A stretch of 64,000 bases of DNA, taken from assembly GCF_905475465.1 (NCBI RefSeq), contig NC_062247.1:620001-684000 (forward strand). The letters are read 5' to 3'. The translations under genes and the position numbers were made by a program. The stretch's first letter is position 1. Every line of letters begins with the position of its first letter. The notes under the pieces were generated by a model, which saw nothing but the letters and a program-made list of their open reading frames with translations, was not told where the DNA came from and made no database searches. The DNA comes from Pieris napi. Lineage: Eukaryota; Arthropoda; Insecta; Lepidoptera; Pieridae. Shown here in pieces: positions 23,570-35,900 of this stretch.

Positions 23570-24706
23570 TGAATAGCTTGTTTAATAAAGAAATAGACCA
23601 ATCATGCCATCTTCAAATAAAAATAAAAGAAAACTGGTAGAAATGCAGTTCTTCTGCTGGCCACAATATACAGAGAGATATATATATATACTTTTATCTT
23701 GTCACAAATAATGTTTTCGACTGTTCACCAACAAAGCCTCATTCTCAATAAGCTCTTTTACCAACGCTTGTGCTCTTTAGGATTTATCAAAAGGCTTTTA
23801 ATTTCAAAACAAGCTAATTCCCGAATTGTACAAGGTTGTGATTTGCGCACAATGTCCAGACAATACCGTCTCGCATATTATCATATCATAACGTTTATAA
23901 ATACATTTCACGGTGGCATTGTTGATCACGTCTTGAATTCCCCGAGGATACGGTTAACAATGAGAAAAAGAATAATAGCTAACTCCTCACAAAGATAACC
24001 CGTCATTTTCGCTATTGGCCATTTATGACAATACCTCATTGTTGTGATGCTAGTGAATTCTCAAAACTGGAATTGTCTCAAGGCCCGTGCTGACAATCTC
24101 TTCCCCAAGGATTTGGATCGAGAGAAAAATTAAACTATCGCTCGCATAGAAAATTTATTTGGATTTATAAATTATCCACGTTGTTTCAATATAAATGTAT
24201 ATAATTAAAGAAATATGTAAAAAGATATTTTATTTATTTGCTCATCGGTATTTCTACAGATACTCGTTAAACAAAATCCAAACAATTACATTATACACAA
24301 AAGCCAAAAACGAAATACACATTTAAACATAAACATAAAGCACAGTTAACAATTTTTACTTATTTATACAAAAAAATTAAATACACATACATGTATTCCC
24401 TATTCCCTGATATAGATATTTATACCTAATCTTTTTTTATAATAATTCATGATTTATTTAATATAGGTAAATAATAATGAATGATACCTGTAAATAAGTT
24501 TTTTATATTATTTTTTAAACATTTTTAGTTATAATAAATATATCTATTTGATGGTAATTTGTATTATTATCTGAAGGTATATAATATACATAATGTCCAT
24601 AACTTTTAAATTGAAAACATGAATCACTATAACTATTTAATATACTTTACTATTGTCTAATAACAGTTACACACTTTACGACAACAAAAGTTAATAGACC
24701 AATAAT
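23570..24706. other. Non-genic stretch
   Basis: A TA microsatellite lies at 23678-23690. A 99-codon ORF (about 23699-23998) has no recognisable domain. From 24160 to 24640 the sequence is extremely AT-rich. No gene is supported. Confidence 0.4.
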
Positions 24707-25145
24707 CTACGTCAATAATGAGCGAACGACCATTTGCTTACTGAAAAATGAAAAAACGAGTTCAGAACAAACAGCAGCAAGAATGTCCAGTAATTCATTC
24801 ACCACATTGTTGAGCACAGTTAGCTTCTTGTGCGTGATAATATTTGGTTTCCTCGTAACCTGCTCTTTGTCACTGGTCGGTTCGCCCACTTGAAAAGCAA
24901 CGCTTTTGTTTGCTGAGACAAGTAAAGACGAATTTCTAAGGTTTGTATTTTTAAATCTCTTTTCGGCTTCTGTGTGTTGAATGGCTCCTGTTATACAAAC
25001 ATCAGCAATTATGAACGTGTCTGTTGTTGGACTAGTTCTTAGTTCATGTGTACAATTGCTTTTAGCTTTACATATATCATATTTGTGCTTCACCGTTTCA
25101 TGTCTCTCTCTGTCTATAGCTAAATATATTTTATCACGATCAATA
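24707..25145 (-). other. Long coding-like minus-strand open frame
   Basis: This frame stays open for about 146 codons between a TGA near 25145 and a TAG at 24707 but lacks an early ATG, as expected for an exon. Its composition is protein-like: HKYDICKAKSNCTHELR, TFIIADVCITGAIQHTEAEK, then an amphipathic hydrophobic end (LNNVVNELLDILAAVCSELV). An acceptor-like aaaatatatttag precedes ctatagacagagag. No domain is recognised. Adjacent coding-like frames on the same strand lie at 25935-26317. Confidence 0.3.
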
Positions 25146-25934
25146 TTGGTTCATTTAAATTATTAAAGATCTATCTAGTAACTGTTTGTTACAAAAATCT
25201 TTCGTTTTCAATTGTCAACAATACATTTGTCAATTGAGGTGTTATTTCTAGTAAGGAATTATAAAAACGTGAGAAGATCTAGCAGATTGTCGCCCTTATA
25301 ATTAGAGCATTCTATTCAATAGAGGCATTAGAATGGAAAAATTAACTCATGCGATATCTTGGATTTATTTTCCGTTTACATACCATGATAATGAATGATA
25401 CTTATTGACCCGTAATAAGAGCCAAAATGGCAAATGAAGCTTTGAATAAGGTATAAATACCACCCTTTGCTTTTTTAGTATAACTGCCCCTTGTCTTTCG
25501 CGATTGTGGTCAGATAACAAAGAAAGATGAATTAGATTTTAATTCCTTTGGAATTATTTTGATACAAATATAGAATTACTATTACATTATTATTATATCC
25601 TATACAATTTTTAACTACCGAGCATGAAACTTAGTTTTAACACATTTAGCGGAAGGAGTAGGATCGTCAATTTAATTAAATACAACAAATACCACTGTTA
25701 CACATACACCTTACTTAGTTAAAGTGGCTTTATTATTATTATTTAAATGTATAAGATCACAAATTATTATTTTTATGGTAAATTATAATCTTTCGCTGTT
25801 TTTGTGAGCTTATTAACGAAATATAAAAGTAATACGCCAATATAACCATTACATAGCAGTGTATTGTATTAGTAACATTGAACTTTGAAAAGTTATTGAC
25901 TTATTGAAGTAGCAATTAGAAAAGCAGTTTCTTA

Positions 25935-26317
25935 AGAATCTTGACTTCCAATTACTCGTCTGTTTCAAGTGCCATTATGATTTGAGACATTAATTGTACA
26001 ATTATTTCTTCGTCTTTTGTTACATTTGTACGGTAGTTTGTTTCTTTGTATTCACATTTGGTGACTGGCACGTGGTTGTAAAGGACCACTTTATCGGCCA
26101 CTCATTACATTTTAATGGTCTCAGTTTTGACTTTAACATATTTTTCTATATCATTGTATTGGACGATAACAGCCTTTATCGCTTTGATTATAAGTTCTTT
26201 GGTGACTGCTTGGGCTAATATTGTTTGAGATACTATAAAAGAATCGTTATTTAAATTTGACGGTTAAAGTTTGTCAGATAAATTGTCGACCTCGGAGCAG
26301 TTGTTCGTATTCATTCT
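25935..26317 (-). pseudogene. Coding-like minus-strand frame with in-frame stops; unrecognised
   Basis: Reading from an ATG near 26317, one continuous frame gives MNTNNCSEVDNLSDKL, a TAA, then about 50 protein-like codons including LAQAVTKELIIKAIKAVIVQ and YNDIEKYVKVKTETIK. Adjacent TAA and TGA stops follow, then about 49 more codons (VADKVVLYNHVPVTKCEY, DEEIIVQLMSQIIMALETDE) and a TAA. The three blocks keep one frame with no frameshift. This suggests a decayed gene or separate exons rather than noise, but the strand could be misjudged because the + strand also has an F/Y-rich ORF here. Function unknown. Confidence 0.25.
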
Positions 26318-26624
26318 AAGTAATTACACGTGGATGATTGTTTGTTAAGTGTGTGTTTTGTAAATCGCTTGCGCAAGCTTAGTAGTGTAAGAGGTAAATC
26401 TATCTACAAGCATAAATACTACCAATGTAACATTATTTTTTTAATGCAAAGGTGCTTCTATGTGATTCTTATATTATAAATTTTGAGATACTAACATAGA
26501 ATATGACCATAAACTATTAATTTCTTTTGCTAGTTAGATATGTCCAATTGTCCTGTTTATTTCATTCATCGATTGTAATATGATCCAATTTCCACTTTCA
26601 AGACAAATAAAGCATACATGTATT

Positions 26625-26820
26625 AATTAAAGAGGCAGTTGATGGGATTCTGTTTTCTTTTGCAAACTAGCAAACTGTGGAATCGACTCCCGGTGAATGT
26701 CTTATCTGGGAAGAGAGAGAAAAGAGAGCATATTTCTCCCTCAAAGATCGGCATCGCACCTACTAAAATAGATGTCCACAGAGATCCAGTAGCCTCGTTT
26801 AACCTCCTAAAAAAATAAAT
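26625..26820 (+). mobile_element. LINE 3' end fragment
   Basis: Contains ctttt gcaaactagcaaactgtgg and a 3' terminus (tagcctcgtttaacctccta then A-run), parallel to the 3' part of the LINE at 6560-7165 (tttgcgaactagcgaactgtgg). Short dead fragment. Confidence 0.5.
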
Positions 26821-28607
26821 CCATAGATCGAAAGGGTATAACACAATACATACCAATACTAACCAAAAAACAATGCAACAAATGTATAGCACAATCAGCC
26901 TGTTAACGTCCACTGCTGGATACAGGTCTCTCCTTAGTTTAGTGGTTTCTTGAATCACCCTTCTGGAAACATAGACTTTGTATCAGATCCATGTTACACA
27001 TTAAAAAAAATAAGGACTAGAGATACTAATGCGAATCGTTTATTCGTAATAGCAAGATATATTTCTCATTAGTGTACTGAGTACAAAATATTTATATAAA
27101 ACCTTTTTCAATCCTTTTATAACAATAGAAGATATTTTTGTGATGCATCCAATTAAACGAGGGTAAAATGAAATACAATATGAGGATCACTTTTTATCTG
27201 TCCTCGGCAGACACAGCGACGCCGACCGTCCCCTTCACACCGGTACAGTGTTATTGTGGTTGGAATAAAATTAATTATATTTTAAGAATACTACGACTTT
27301 TATTCAATCCTTGTACTTACTTGTGTAATAGGCACATGTCCTTCATTAACATATATTTTTTAATGAACAAGATAATTTTATTATCATTAAAACTATTTAA
27401 ATGTCATCTATGTACATATATTTAGTTATTCTATTTAGATTTAATATCAAACACAAATATATCACATAAGACACCACAAAAATTATTAATTTGTATCCAC
27501 TAAAGAATGTACACTACCAAACAGGTGTTACTTCTTTACTTTGTATTTAAAATTGACTCTTAATTACTTTCCACTAAAGTAACATTTCATTTAACATCTT
27601 ACGTAGACTTGGAATGGATTTTACATCTGTTTTAACACTATTTTGTTTTTATTTTAGTAAGATCCCGATTGAATGTTAATAAAAGCGATCTTGTCTGATA
27701 ATGTTTTTGATTTTATTAGTCTCTTCAATATTACCGCCTCAAAATTTAATTGTCGTCAGACTTAAACACATTTAGTAGATTTTTAATGTTATTAAATATA
27801 TTGGTTTCCTTCGAACATTCCGTCCTTACGTTAATACTTGCCTACATAGAAATTGAAGTGTTTTACATTTCCTATTTCTATTCTCTCAAAACCCACTATT
27901 TCAATAAAATAATCATTTTTATTCGTATGACTGCTATTAAATTATGTTGATCATACTTGAACGTTTCTTCATAGCTTCAAATCAATGCCGATGGTAAAAA
28001 AATAGGAAATACAACAAAATAAAAGGAGCCGAAACGGAAATCCCATATCATAACATTAAATTCAATAAATCCAAATTATGCCACTTATATGCGCATGATT
28101 TGATTTACGCAAAGATCTATGGATCCGAAAAAGCTCGAAAATATGTATAAATCGTATCAAAAACGCCTTTAATACATACGCAATATGGTTGATAATCTAT
28201 ATGTTTTCTAAGTCATTAGGCAGTATTCGCAAACGGTTTCCGCCCCATTTAGTGTATCGAAATGAACAATAGTTTTACTCAAAACGATGGCTTTTATACT
28301 ATTTTTAACACCATTTTATTCATTTCGCTACAATGTATGTTTGTTCGTGTGGAAGTTTCATTAGCTTTGTTAATGGTTAATAATAGTAAATAAATCATAT
28401 TACTGTCTATCTGTGTTTATAATGGAACAAATCGTTTTTTGTTGCGATGTTATTGTGTTTCAAAACATAAGTTAATTGTGATACTGGTTTTCTATAGAAT
28501 CAAATTATTGGAAACTGAAATATGTACCAAATGATGATAGCCCAACGAACTGGTTGTTTTCTCGGACGATTCTTGTGCAGTGGTCAGTGAGTCATCTCCA
28601 GAACACG
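26821..28607. other. Non-genic stretch
   Basis: No gene supported. A short GC-richer segment at 27195-27245 encodes SSADTATPTVPFTPV in one + frame, but no clear splice sites or partners were found. The rest is AT-rich unique sequence. Confidence 0.4.
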
Positions 28608-28925
28608 TTTTTTTTATATAGAGCAGGAGGCAAACGGGCAGTAGGCTCGTCTGATACTAAGTGATGGACTGCATTGCTGGCCTTTTAAGAATTGGTACGC
28701 TCTTTTCTAGAAGGACCCTAAGTTGAATTGGTTCGGAAATACTTCAGTGGGCAGCTGGTTCCACATTGCGCGGCAAAAACTGCCTAAAGAACGCTCAGTT
28801 GTGGAACGAAAAAAACGTGGTCAATTTACATAATAATTCGTGGGAAAGCTTGTATATCGAAAATGTAAAATTTTCACTTACATCCAAACTTAAAACCTTG
28901 CTTAACGAATTGATATATTAAAATC
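28608..28925 (-). mobile_element. CR1-like LINE 3' end, minus strand
   Basis: Begins (on the + strand) with the reversed A-tail and terminus ttttttttatatagagcagg, then gaggcaaacgggcag, ttaagaattggtacgctctt, ggaccctaagttgaattggt, cagtgggcagctggttccac and gaacgctcagttgtggaacg. The minus frame corresponds to the W-NQLP-x-EVFPNQF...FKKRAYQFLKG C-terminus of LINE reverse transcriptases. Confidence 0.75.
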
Positions 28926-31609
28926 TATTCAGAGAACCTACAGTTAACTCGATTAAAAAATATACATAAATATACCTTTGTTTTGATTACAAATGATATC
29001 ACTGTTTAATGTGCATTACGTAAGAACATTAAAAAATTATGATGACATGTCTTCGAGTGACTCTATAGTTTAAAATAATAATAACTTCTATATTACAGAT
29101 TATATTCATATGTTAAAGTTCACAAATTCGGTCTTGGTGGCTATGTTAGGTAGTATTGGTAAGTAAACAAAACAAAATTGTCCCATAATGGAGTAGGTAT
29201 ATACCGTTTTAAGATAAGCGTGTTCTTTGTAAACACATTCAGGATACCATTGGTGAACCTACGATGCAAGGATATCCTTTTCCGAATGATAGCATAGAAC
29301 CGTCAGTTCGGGTCTCGATCCTACTTGACGCACTGCAGAATTTCGGTATAATCCAAATCACTAACCGCTGAACAACTGTATCAAAAACAATGCTCCAGAT
29401 TCAAGATAAGGCTGACATTTGGTAGAGCATCGGATATGGAATTTTAATTGAATAGATCTCTATCTATAAATGAGTCATTGTGTCCGTTTGTTGCTACCGG
29501 ATTTGTTTTGTTGCTTACTGTTTTGGAGTTTAGAAAGTAATTTATACATATTACAAGTTCGGTCATACTTATGCCATCAAAACATAACTTGTAAAAAAAC
29601 CCCGCAGCTCAGTTCTACCGTAAAAATCGTGAGATCCATGTTGGTGAATTAATTATTCACTTCGTTCCAGACAGTCCAGTGTTTAGAGACCATCTGTATT
29701 ATGTTTAGCTAACTTAACAATATCAATATTAAAAATCTTTTATGTTTTAAATCAATACATTGACTTGGTCATCACATGAAAACACAATGTATCTCACAAG
29801 AAAAACAAATTATATTAAATTAGATTGTTTAGTTTGCGATTGTCAAGTCAATCTATGTTTATAATCTTAGCTATATAACATTTGTGTTATGTCTTTGACT
29901 CTTGATATTTTTCCTTACTTTCTTCCCTAAGTACTATAGCATTCCTTCCCTTCGATTTCCGTTTAGTAAACTGATCTGACATATAGTGTAAACTTCATTT
30001 AACGTCACTTTGGTGAACGTTAACATCAAAACACAGTTCAGCATTTCTGAGGTTTAAAACGCCATTTTCTGATGATCTTATTCTTTACCGAGAAAGTATT
30101 AATTGCGCACAAATATTATAGTTGGAGCCAATGTCCGAACGCGCGACCTCAGAGTCAAAACCATCTGGTCTATTCTTTACCCTGGCTGACATTCCTTTTC
30201 ATTGTTATGACAAAATAATATTTCCAAGATTAAAAGAGGAATGTACAAATCTATTAAACGTAAAGCAACAAATTTTATTGTTTCAAGGTATAAAGATTGG
30301 TTACCAGAAGTTGTTTGACAGCTAAATTAATGTGCCATATAACTATTATATTTAAGTTGAAGGAAATGTTAACACAAAACAAACATAAAACCACGCGAAA
30401 CACGCTAAAAGAGTTGACATAATTAATGAAAATATAAATCATCTTGACACCTTTTCTGCATTTGAATAAAAATTCCTTTGGTTTCTTTATTAATCAAAAG
30501 ATTCTGAACAAATTAAATTAAAGAATTGCCAATAAAAAACTCGGCCACTGGATTGGAAAACAAATTTATATGCTAAACTTTCTGTACAAAAACATACTTT
30601 ATGTCAATGTATTAAGACGCATTTTAGGTGGTATTAGAAACAATTCAATGTGTCAACGTTAGTTTTGTTTCATTTGTAAAGTTAACAAGAAAATCTCCCG
30701 CAGATTCGGAGTTTACAGTCATTTATCTATTTCGTTCGGACGTCACTTGATTAAAGTTTTGCATTTAATTAATTCCAAAGCGCTTTTTGAGTCTGATCGA
30801 AGGCTCGATTTTCTGTACTGCGTAATAATTTTCCATAAGAAAACAGAACAGAATATTCAGAAATAAAACAATTTACAATTTTTTTTTTATAAGACCACAT
30901 TTTTACTGTAACTACTAACTATATTATTTTCTCCGGGTCTAATCCGCCACGGCGGTAAATTGCCAAATACACAGGAGATATATGTATGTATGTAGTACCT
31001 ACCTACATATTCGATTAGACTCATTCGCACTATTTCCATTACTCTAATACTCTCATGAAATATCCGACACAATCGCAGTATCATGAGAGCAGAGGCCTGG
31101 AGTGAAATGTCGCTGTATCACATTTTTTAAATACCTTATTGATATTACCTACTACAAAATAGCTTTTGTTAGTAGGTATACACTATACAGTCATAATCAA
31201 TTTGCCCTTTCCCAGTCGCTGACGTCAATTCTAGATCCGCCTCGAATGGGTTCAAACTAAGACTAAGTCGAAAAAATGTCTTGTAAACCTAGAAATATTA
31301 AAAGTCTCGGTGTATGTTTGTTTCCCCAAAGGTCAGGAGCGCCACAGCGGGAGAGCTGAGAGCCACCAGATCGTATAAATTCAACATTTGTCACGGTATT
31401 AACACTCGAAAAAGGGTTTTATCATGTCACTTGTATCCGGTAAGATATGAATATTTGTCTTTTGTTGTTCGCCGGTCACTTTATTCGATTCTAAAGCGAT
31501 GTTTTAAATAATCGATTTGTTAAAACTGTGGCTTTGTAATTTTAAATTCGGTTGCGGTTTCGCAAAATAATAAAATCGATATAATTTATGTGAGTGGTAC
31601 GTCTAGGTT
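28926..31609. other. Non-genic stretch
   Basis: AT-rich with no supported gene. A 67-codon ORF at 30122-30325 has an acceptor-like tattatag before it and a donor-like gtataaag inside it, but its 5' part resembles a reversed SINE head, so it was not called. No other structure was seen. Confidence 0.4.
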
Positions 31610-31762
31610 TTAATTTAGATCCTCTGAACTGAAACTGGAATTGGAACGTGGTTTCTCCACCATCTGGCATCCACCATCGTGAGGAAACTGGCATTTGGCC
31701 CACGACGTGTGAAGGCTCGGATTGGTAAAGTAAATTGGTCCCATTACTGGTACCAATTTAAT

Positions 31763-31809
31763 AACGGCTGTTGTTTGAATACCAATTGGTACTTCAAACA
31801 ACAGCCGTT
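31763..31809. repeat. 47-bp near-perfect palindrome
   Basis: Arms aacggctgttgtttgaa (31763-31779) and its exact reverse complement (31793-31809) flank a core TACCAATTGGTA that is itself a perfect palindrome, with one unpaired C. The same 12-bp core recurs at 32047-32058. Confidence 0.9.
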
Positions 31810-32299
31810 AAGGCAGAATACAGAGCATAAAAATTATTACAGACTTTTCTACCTGCTTAATCGAAGTAAATATTATCAGCAGAAATCGAACCCGTTACCC
31901 ACTACGAAAGCGGTTGCTAAGAAGGCATGTGAAACACGTTGAACAAAGAATTGTTGGGCGTAGCTTATATAAAATATTACATATATTTATAGAAAATGCT
32001 TTAATTAAAACTAAAACCTGTTTTGCATGTAATCACATATAAGCGATACCAATTGGTAAAATACAGATAGAATAATTTCCATTTCCCAATTTTATAGCAG
32101 CTACTGTGGCACAATAAAGTGGCCAGTATGATATATGGGGCCAATTATACCGGTGTCGTAAGTTTGCAGCCCTAATGACGAGCTACTGACTGCCGACCGT
32201 AGACTTATGAATGTTTGGAATTCATTTTTATAAATCTCATCTTAGAAGTGAATAAAAATCCATTTAATTATATAGTGAAATAGCAACATTAATTAACCA

Positions 32300-32495
32300 C
32301 TATGTGGAACCAGCTGCCCGCTGAGGTATTTCCGAACCAATTCGACTCAGGGTCCTTCAAGAAAAGAGCGTACCAATTTTAAAAGGCCAGCAACGCACTC
32401 GTGAGCCCTCTGGCATTGAGAGTGTCCTTGGGCGGCGGTATCACTTAATATCAAATAAGCCTCCTGCCCGTTTGCGCCCATTTCTATAAAAAAAA
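32300..32495 (+). mobile_element. CR1-like LINE 3' end
   Basis: + strand copy of the LINE terminus: atgtggaaccagctgcccgc, gaggtatttccgaaccaatt, gggtccttcaagaaaagagc, ccagcaacgcactcgtgagc, ggcggtatcacttaatatca and cctgcccgtttgc, ending in tctataaaaaaaa. 5'-truncated. Confidence 0.8.
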
Positions 32496-32497
32496 CT

Positions 32498-32610
32498 CCG
32501 AACCAATTTGAAATTCCTTCAAGAAAAGCCCGGCAGCGCACTTGCTACCCTACTGCCAATGTGAGTGTCTGTGGGCAGCGATATAGCTTAGCACCAAACA
32601 TTAAAAATAA
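32498..32610 (+). mobile_element. Second LINE 3' fragment, directly following the first
   Basis: Repeats the same order of blocks in worn form (ctccgaaccaatttgaaatt, ccttcaagaaaagcc, ggcagcgatatagcttagca). Two tails in direct tandem suggest serial insertion of truncated copies. Confidence 0.6.
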
Positions 32611-32709
32611 GTTAATGAATGACGTGTTACAGATTAATTGACCTTTTTTTAAATTTTTTGAAAGTAATAATATATATAACATAGATACAGACATACTTAT
32701 ATCACAGGC

Positions 32710-32912
32710 TGTTACAAACTATTTTAGACTTTAGAGTAGGAATTTAGTAAAGAGAAATAAATAAAACAGCTGAGTTAGACAATGGTGCGAACCGCTCAAT
32801 TACTTGAAAAGACAGGGGCGATATATTTATTATAACAGACTACATTGACAGATACAGATTACATTGACAGATACAGACTACATAATATTAAGTGGATGCG
32901 TTCAGTTTAACA
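32710..32912 (-). repeat. 3' LTR of the copia element
   Basis: On the + strand it begins TGTTACAAAC and ends GTTTAACA. It contains a short internal tandem repeat built on gacagatacagattacatt and, on the minus strand, an AATAAA within ataataaatatatc that can serve as polyadenylation signal. Confidence 0.93.
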
Positions 32913-35900
32913 TCCTCCCTTGAACGCAAACCCATAGCGATGAGGAAGTGCTGGTGTTTGGGCTTCGGTAGGGCTTTGGTGAGGCAGTCAGCAACCATCG
33001 AATCAGTGCCCACATATTCAATCTTGACATCACCACATTCAACTTTGTTCCTCAGATAGTGGTGACGAACATCAATGTGTTTACTCCTAGCATGATAACT
33101 GTAAGTACCTGTAAGTTTAATAGCACTTTGATTATCACAGTACAAAGTAATAGGTGTAACCTTTAAAGAAGGCCACAGTTCACAGTGCAACTGTCTCAGC
33201 CACATAGCTTCTTGAGTAGCAGCTGAGAGCGCCATATACTCTGCCTCAGTAGTAGACAAGGCAACAGTTTGCTGCCTTTTTGAATTCCAAGATATCGCTG
33301 CACCCTGGAAATTAAAAATGTATCCAGTACATGATTTTCTGTCTTCAGTACAGGAAGCCCAATCAGAGTCTGAGTATCTAGTGATTTCTTCATCAACATT
33401 ACTTTTGTATACAAGCTGTAGATACTTTGTACCTTGTAAGTATCGAAATAACCTCTTAACAGCATTCCAATGCTCTTCTGTATGAGAACTATTATATCGA
33501 CATAATGTATGCACTGCATAGCATATATCTGGCCTTGTTCCTTGTGAGATGTATAATAAGCAGCCAGTGGCTTCCTGGTAAGGTATACTTTCAAATTTTT
33601 CAGAACTTGAAAACTTTATATTCGGTTCCATTGGAGTTCCTACTGAGTTACATTGTTCCATACCAAAACGTCTTAATGTATTTTCTATGTACCTAGTTTG
33701 ATTAATGGCTATTCCTTCTGAACTGTATGAAATACAAAGTCCAATATAACAATAAGCAATTCCAAGCTCATTCATTTTGAAATTATTCTTCATTTTTATT
33801 TTTATATTGTTTGCTGACTCCTGACAGTTGTGAAACAACAAAATGTCATCAACATATATAGTTATAAACATAACATGTTCATTTTCATATTTATAGTAGA
33901 CACAAGGATCTACATTCGATTTTGAAAATCCAATACTACTCAAAAAATTATCAAGCTTTTTGTTCCAAGTTCTACTGGCTTGCTTCAAACCATATATTGA
34001 TTTATTCAATTTGCAAACTTCTTTTGTCCCATTATCATATCTGGATGGTTGTGACATGTATAGCTCCACATCTATGTCACCCTGTAAAAATGCTGTGACA
34101 GCATCCAGCTGTTCTATCTTGAGCTGATATTTAGCTGCTATTGCAAGCAGGTATCTAATGGAACTTAATCTCACAACAGGTGCGTAGACTTCATTGTAAT
34201 CTATATATTGTTTCTGCTGATAACCTTTTATAACCAACCTCGCCTTATATCTTGTGACGTTTCCATCGCCATCTATTTTAGTTTTAAATACCCATCTGCA
34301 GGGAATAGCAACCCTTCCATAAGGGAGTTTTGACAGAGTCCATGTATTATTTTCCAATAATGAATTGTATTCATCATCCATGGCACTTATCCATTTTTGT
34401 GAGTTTTCACATTGCAAGGCTTGCTCCAATGTTTCAGGATCTGGCTCAATAGATTTCTCAATTTCATTCTGACAGAGGAAGGTAGGCATAGATCTGTGTT
34501 TTCTAGGCCTTAAATTAATTCTGTTTATAGGTGATTCACTCCTGGATATAGAATGCTCCGGGACATAATCATCATCACTTGCACAGACTGCACTATCAAT
34601 TTCCTTTAAAGTCATGTCAGTAGTATCATCTAAATTATCTTCATTTATAACTACTTGCGATTCAGTAAGTGGTAGAAAAGCAAAATCTTTATTTACACTT
34701 TCTTCTAGGAACATTACATCTCTGCTTCTCATTACTTTTCCTTCAGTTTTGTCAAACAATCTATAACCCTTGGACTCTAAACAATAACCTACAAATATAA
34801 CCTCTTTTGACTTACAGTCCCATTTTAACCTCTTCTCCTTTGGCACATGCATCATAGCTCTGCAACCAAACACTTTAATGTTACTGATATTAGGTTTAAT
34901 GCCGGACCATAATTCCTCAGGAGTTTTATATTGTAAAGACTTTGTTGGTGAGCGATTGATAACATATGCAGCGGTGGCTACTGCCTCAGCCCAAAACTTC
35001 TTAGGTAGGCCAGAATTAATAAGCATACATTTAGCACGTTCTGTTAAAGTTCGGTTCATCCTCTCACTCATGCCGTTCTGTTCGGGGGTATAGGGTATAG
35101 TGAGTTGACGTTTGATACCAGAATCCCTACAAACCTTATCAAATGCTTCATTGACATACTCCTTTCCATTGTCAGATCTTAGTGTTTTAATTTTAGCATT
35201 TAATTGATTCTCTACTAGTAGCTTAAAATCTTTAAACTTTTCGAGTACTTGTGATTTAGAGCTGATAAAGTAAACAAATACCTTTCTAGACCAATCGTCG
35301 ACAAAAGTGACATAATATCTGGCACCACCGAGAGACTTTTCCTCCATTGGCCCACATACGTCTGAATGCACCAACTCCAGGAGGGCGGAAGCCCTTGTGC
35401 CAGCATGTTTGAATGGTTGCCTTGTTTGCTTACCTTTTAAGCAAGTATTACATACCACATGCTCCTCTCTACTTGATTCTATATCTGCTCCTTCTGTAAA
35501 CTCATTAAGTTTCTGAAGATCATTATAATTTAGATGACCCATCCTTTGATGCCATAGATGTACAGATGACATCAAAGCATAAGTTTCATTATGAACCACA
35601 TATAAGATATATCCAGTGAGAATTAATTTAGACTCTTTATAAACATTACATGTATTCTTACTAAATTTTACTTGACAGTTATTCTGTGTCATTTGGCGGA
35701 CTGACAGAAGATTAACAGCCAAATCTGGCACATATAAAACATTTTTTACTTGTATTGTACCAATTTTTAATTCACTTTTACCATCATATGTTTCTATATT
35801 TACTTTACCACAGCCTTTTACTGTTAATATTTTGTTGTCTGCAACTTTAATGTTTGTTACTAAAGCAGGTCCGTAGTCATAAAGCCAATCTCTCTTGTTT

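Noticed and set aside
23699..23998. 99-codon ORF
   Set aside because: No recognisable features; open by chance is plausible at this length.
25994..26218. 74-codon F/Y-rich + strand ORF
   Set aside because: The opposite strand is more protein-like and keeps one frame over a longer distance; the + ORF is probably its shadow.
30122..30325. 67-codon ORF with acceptor- and donor-like edges
   Set aside because: Its first 30 bases resemble a reversed SINE B-box region and no partner exon was found.
33196..33594. 132-codon and other ORFs inside the copia element
   Set aside because: Alternative frames of pol; the pol frame carries all catalytic motifs.
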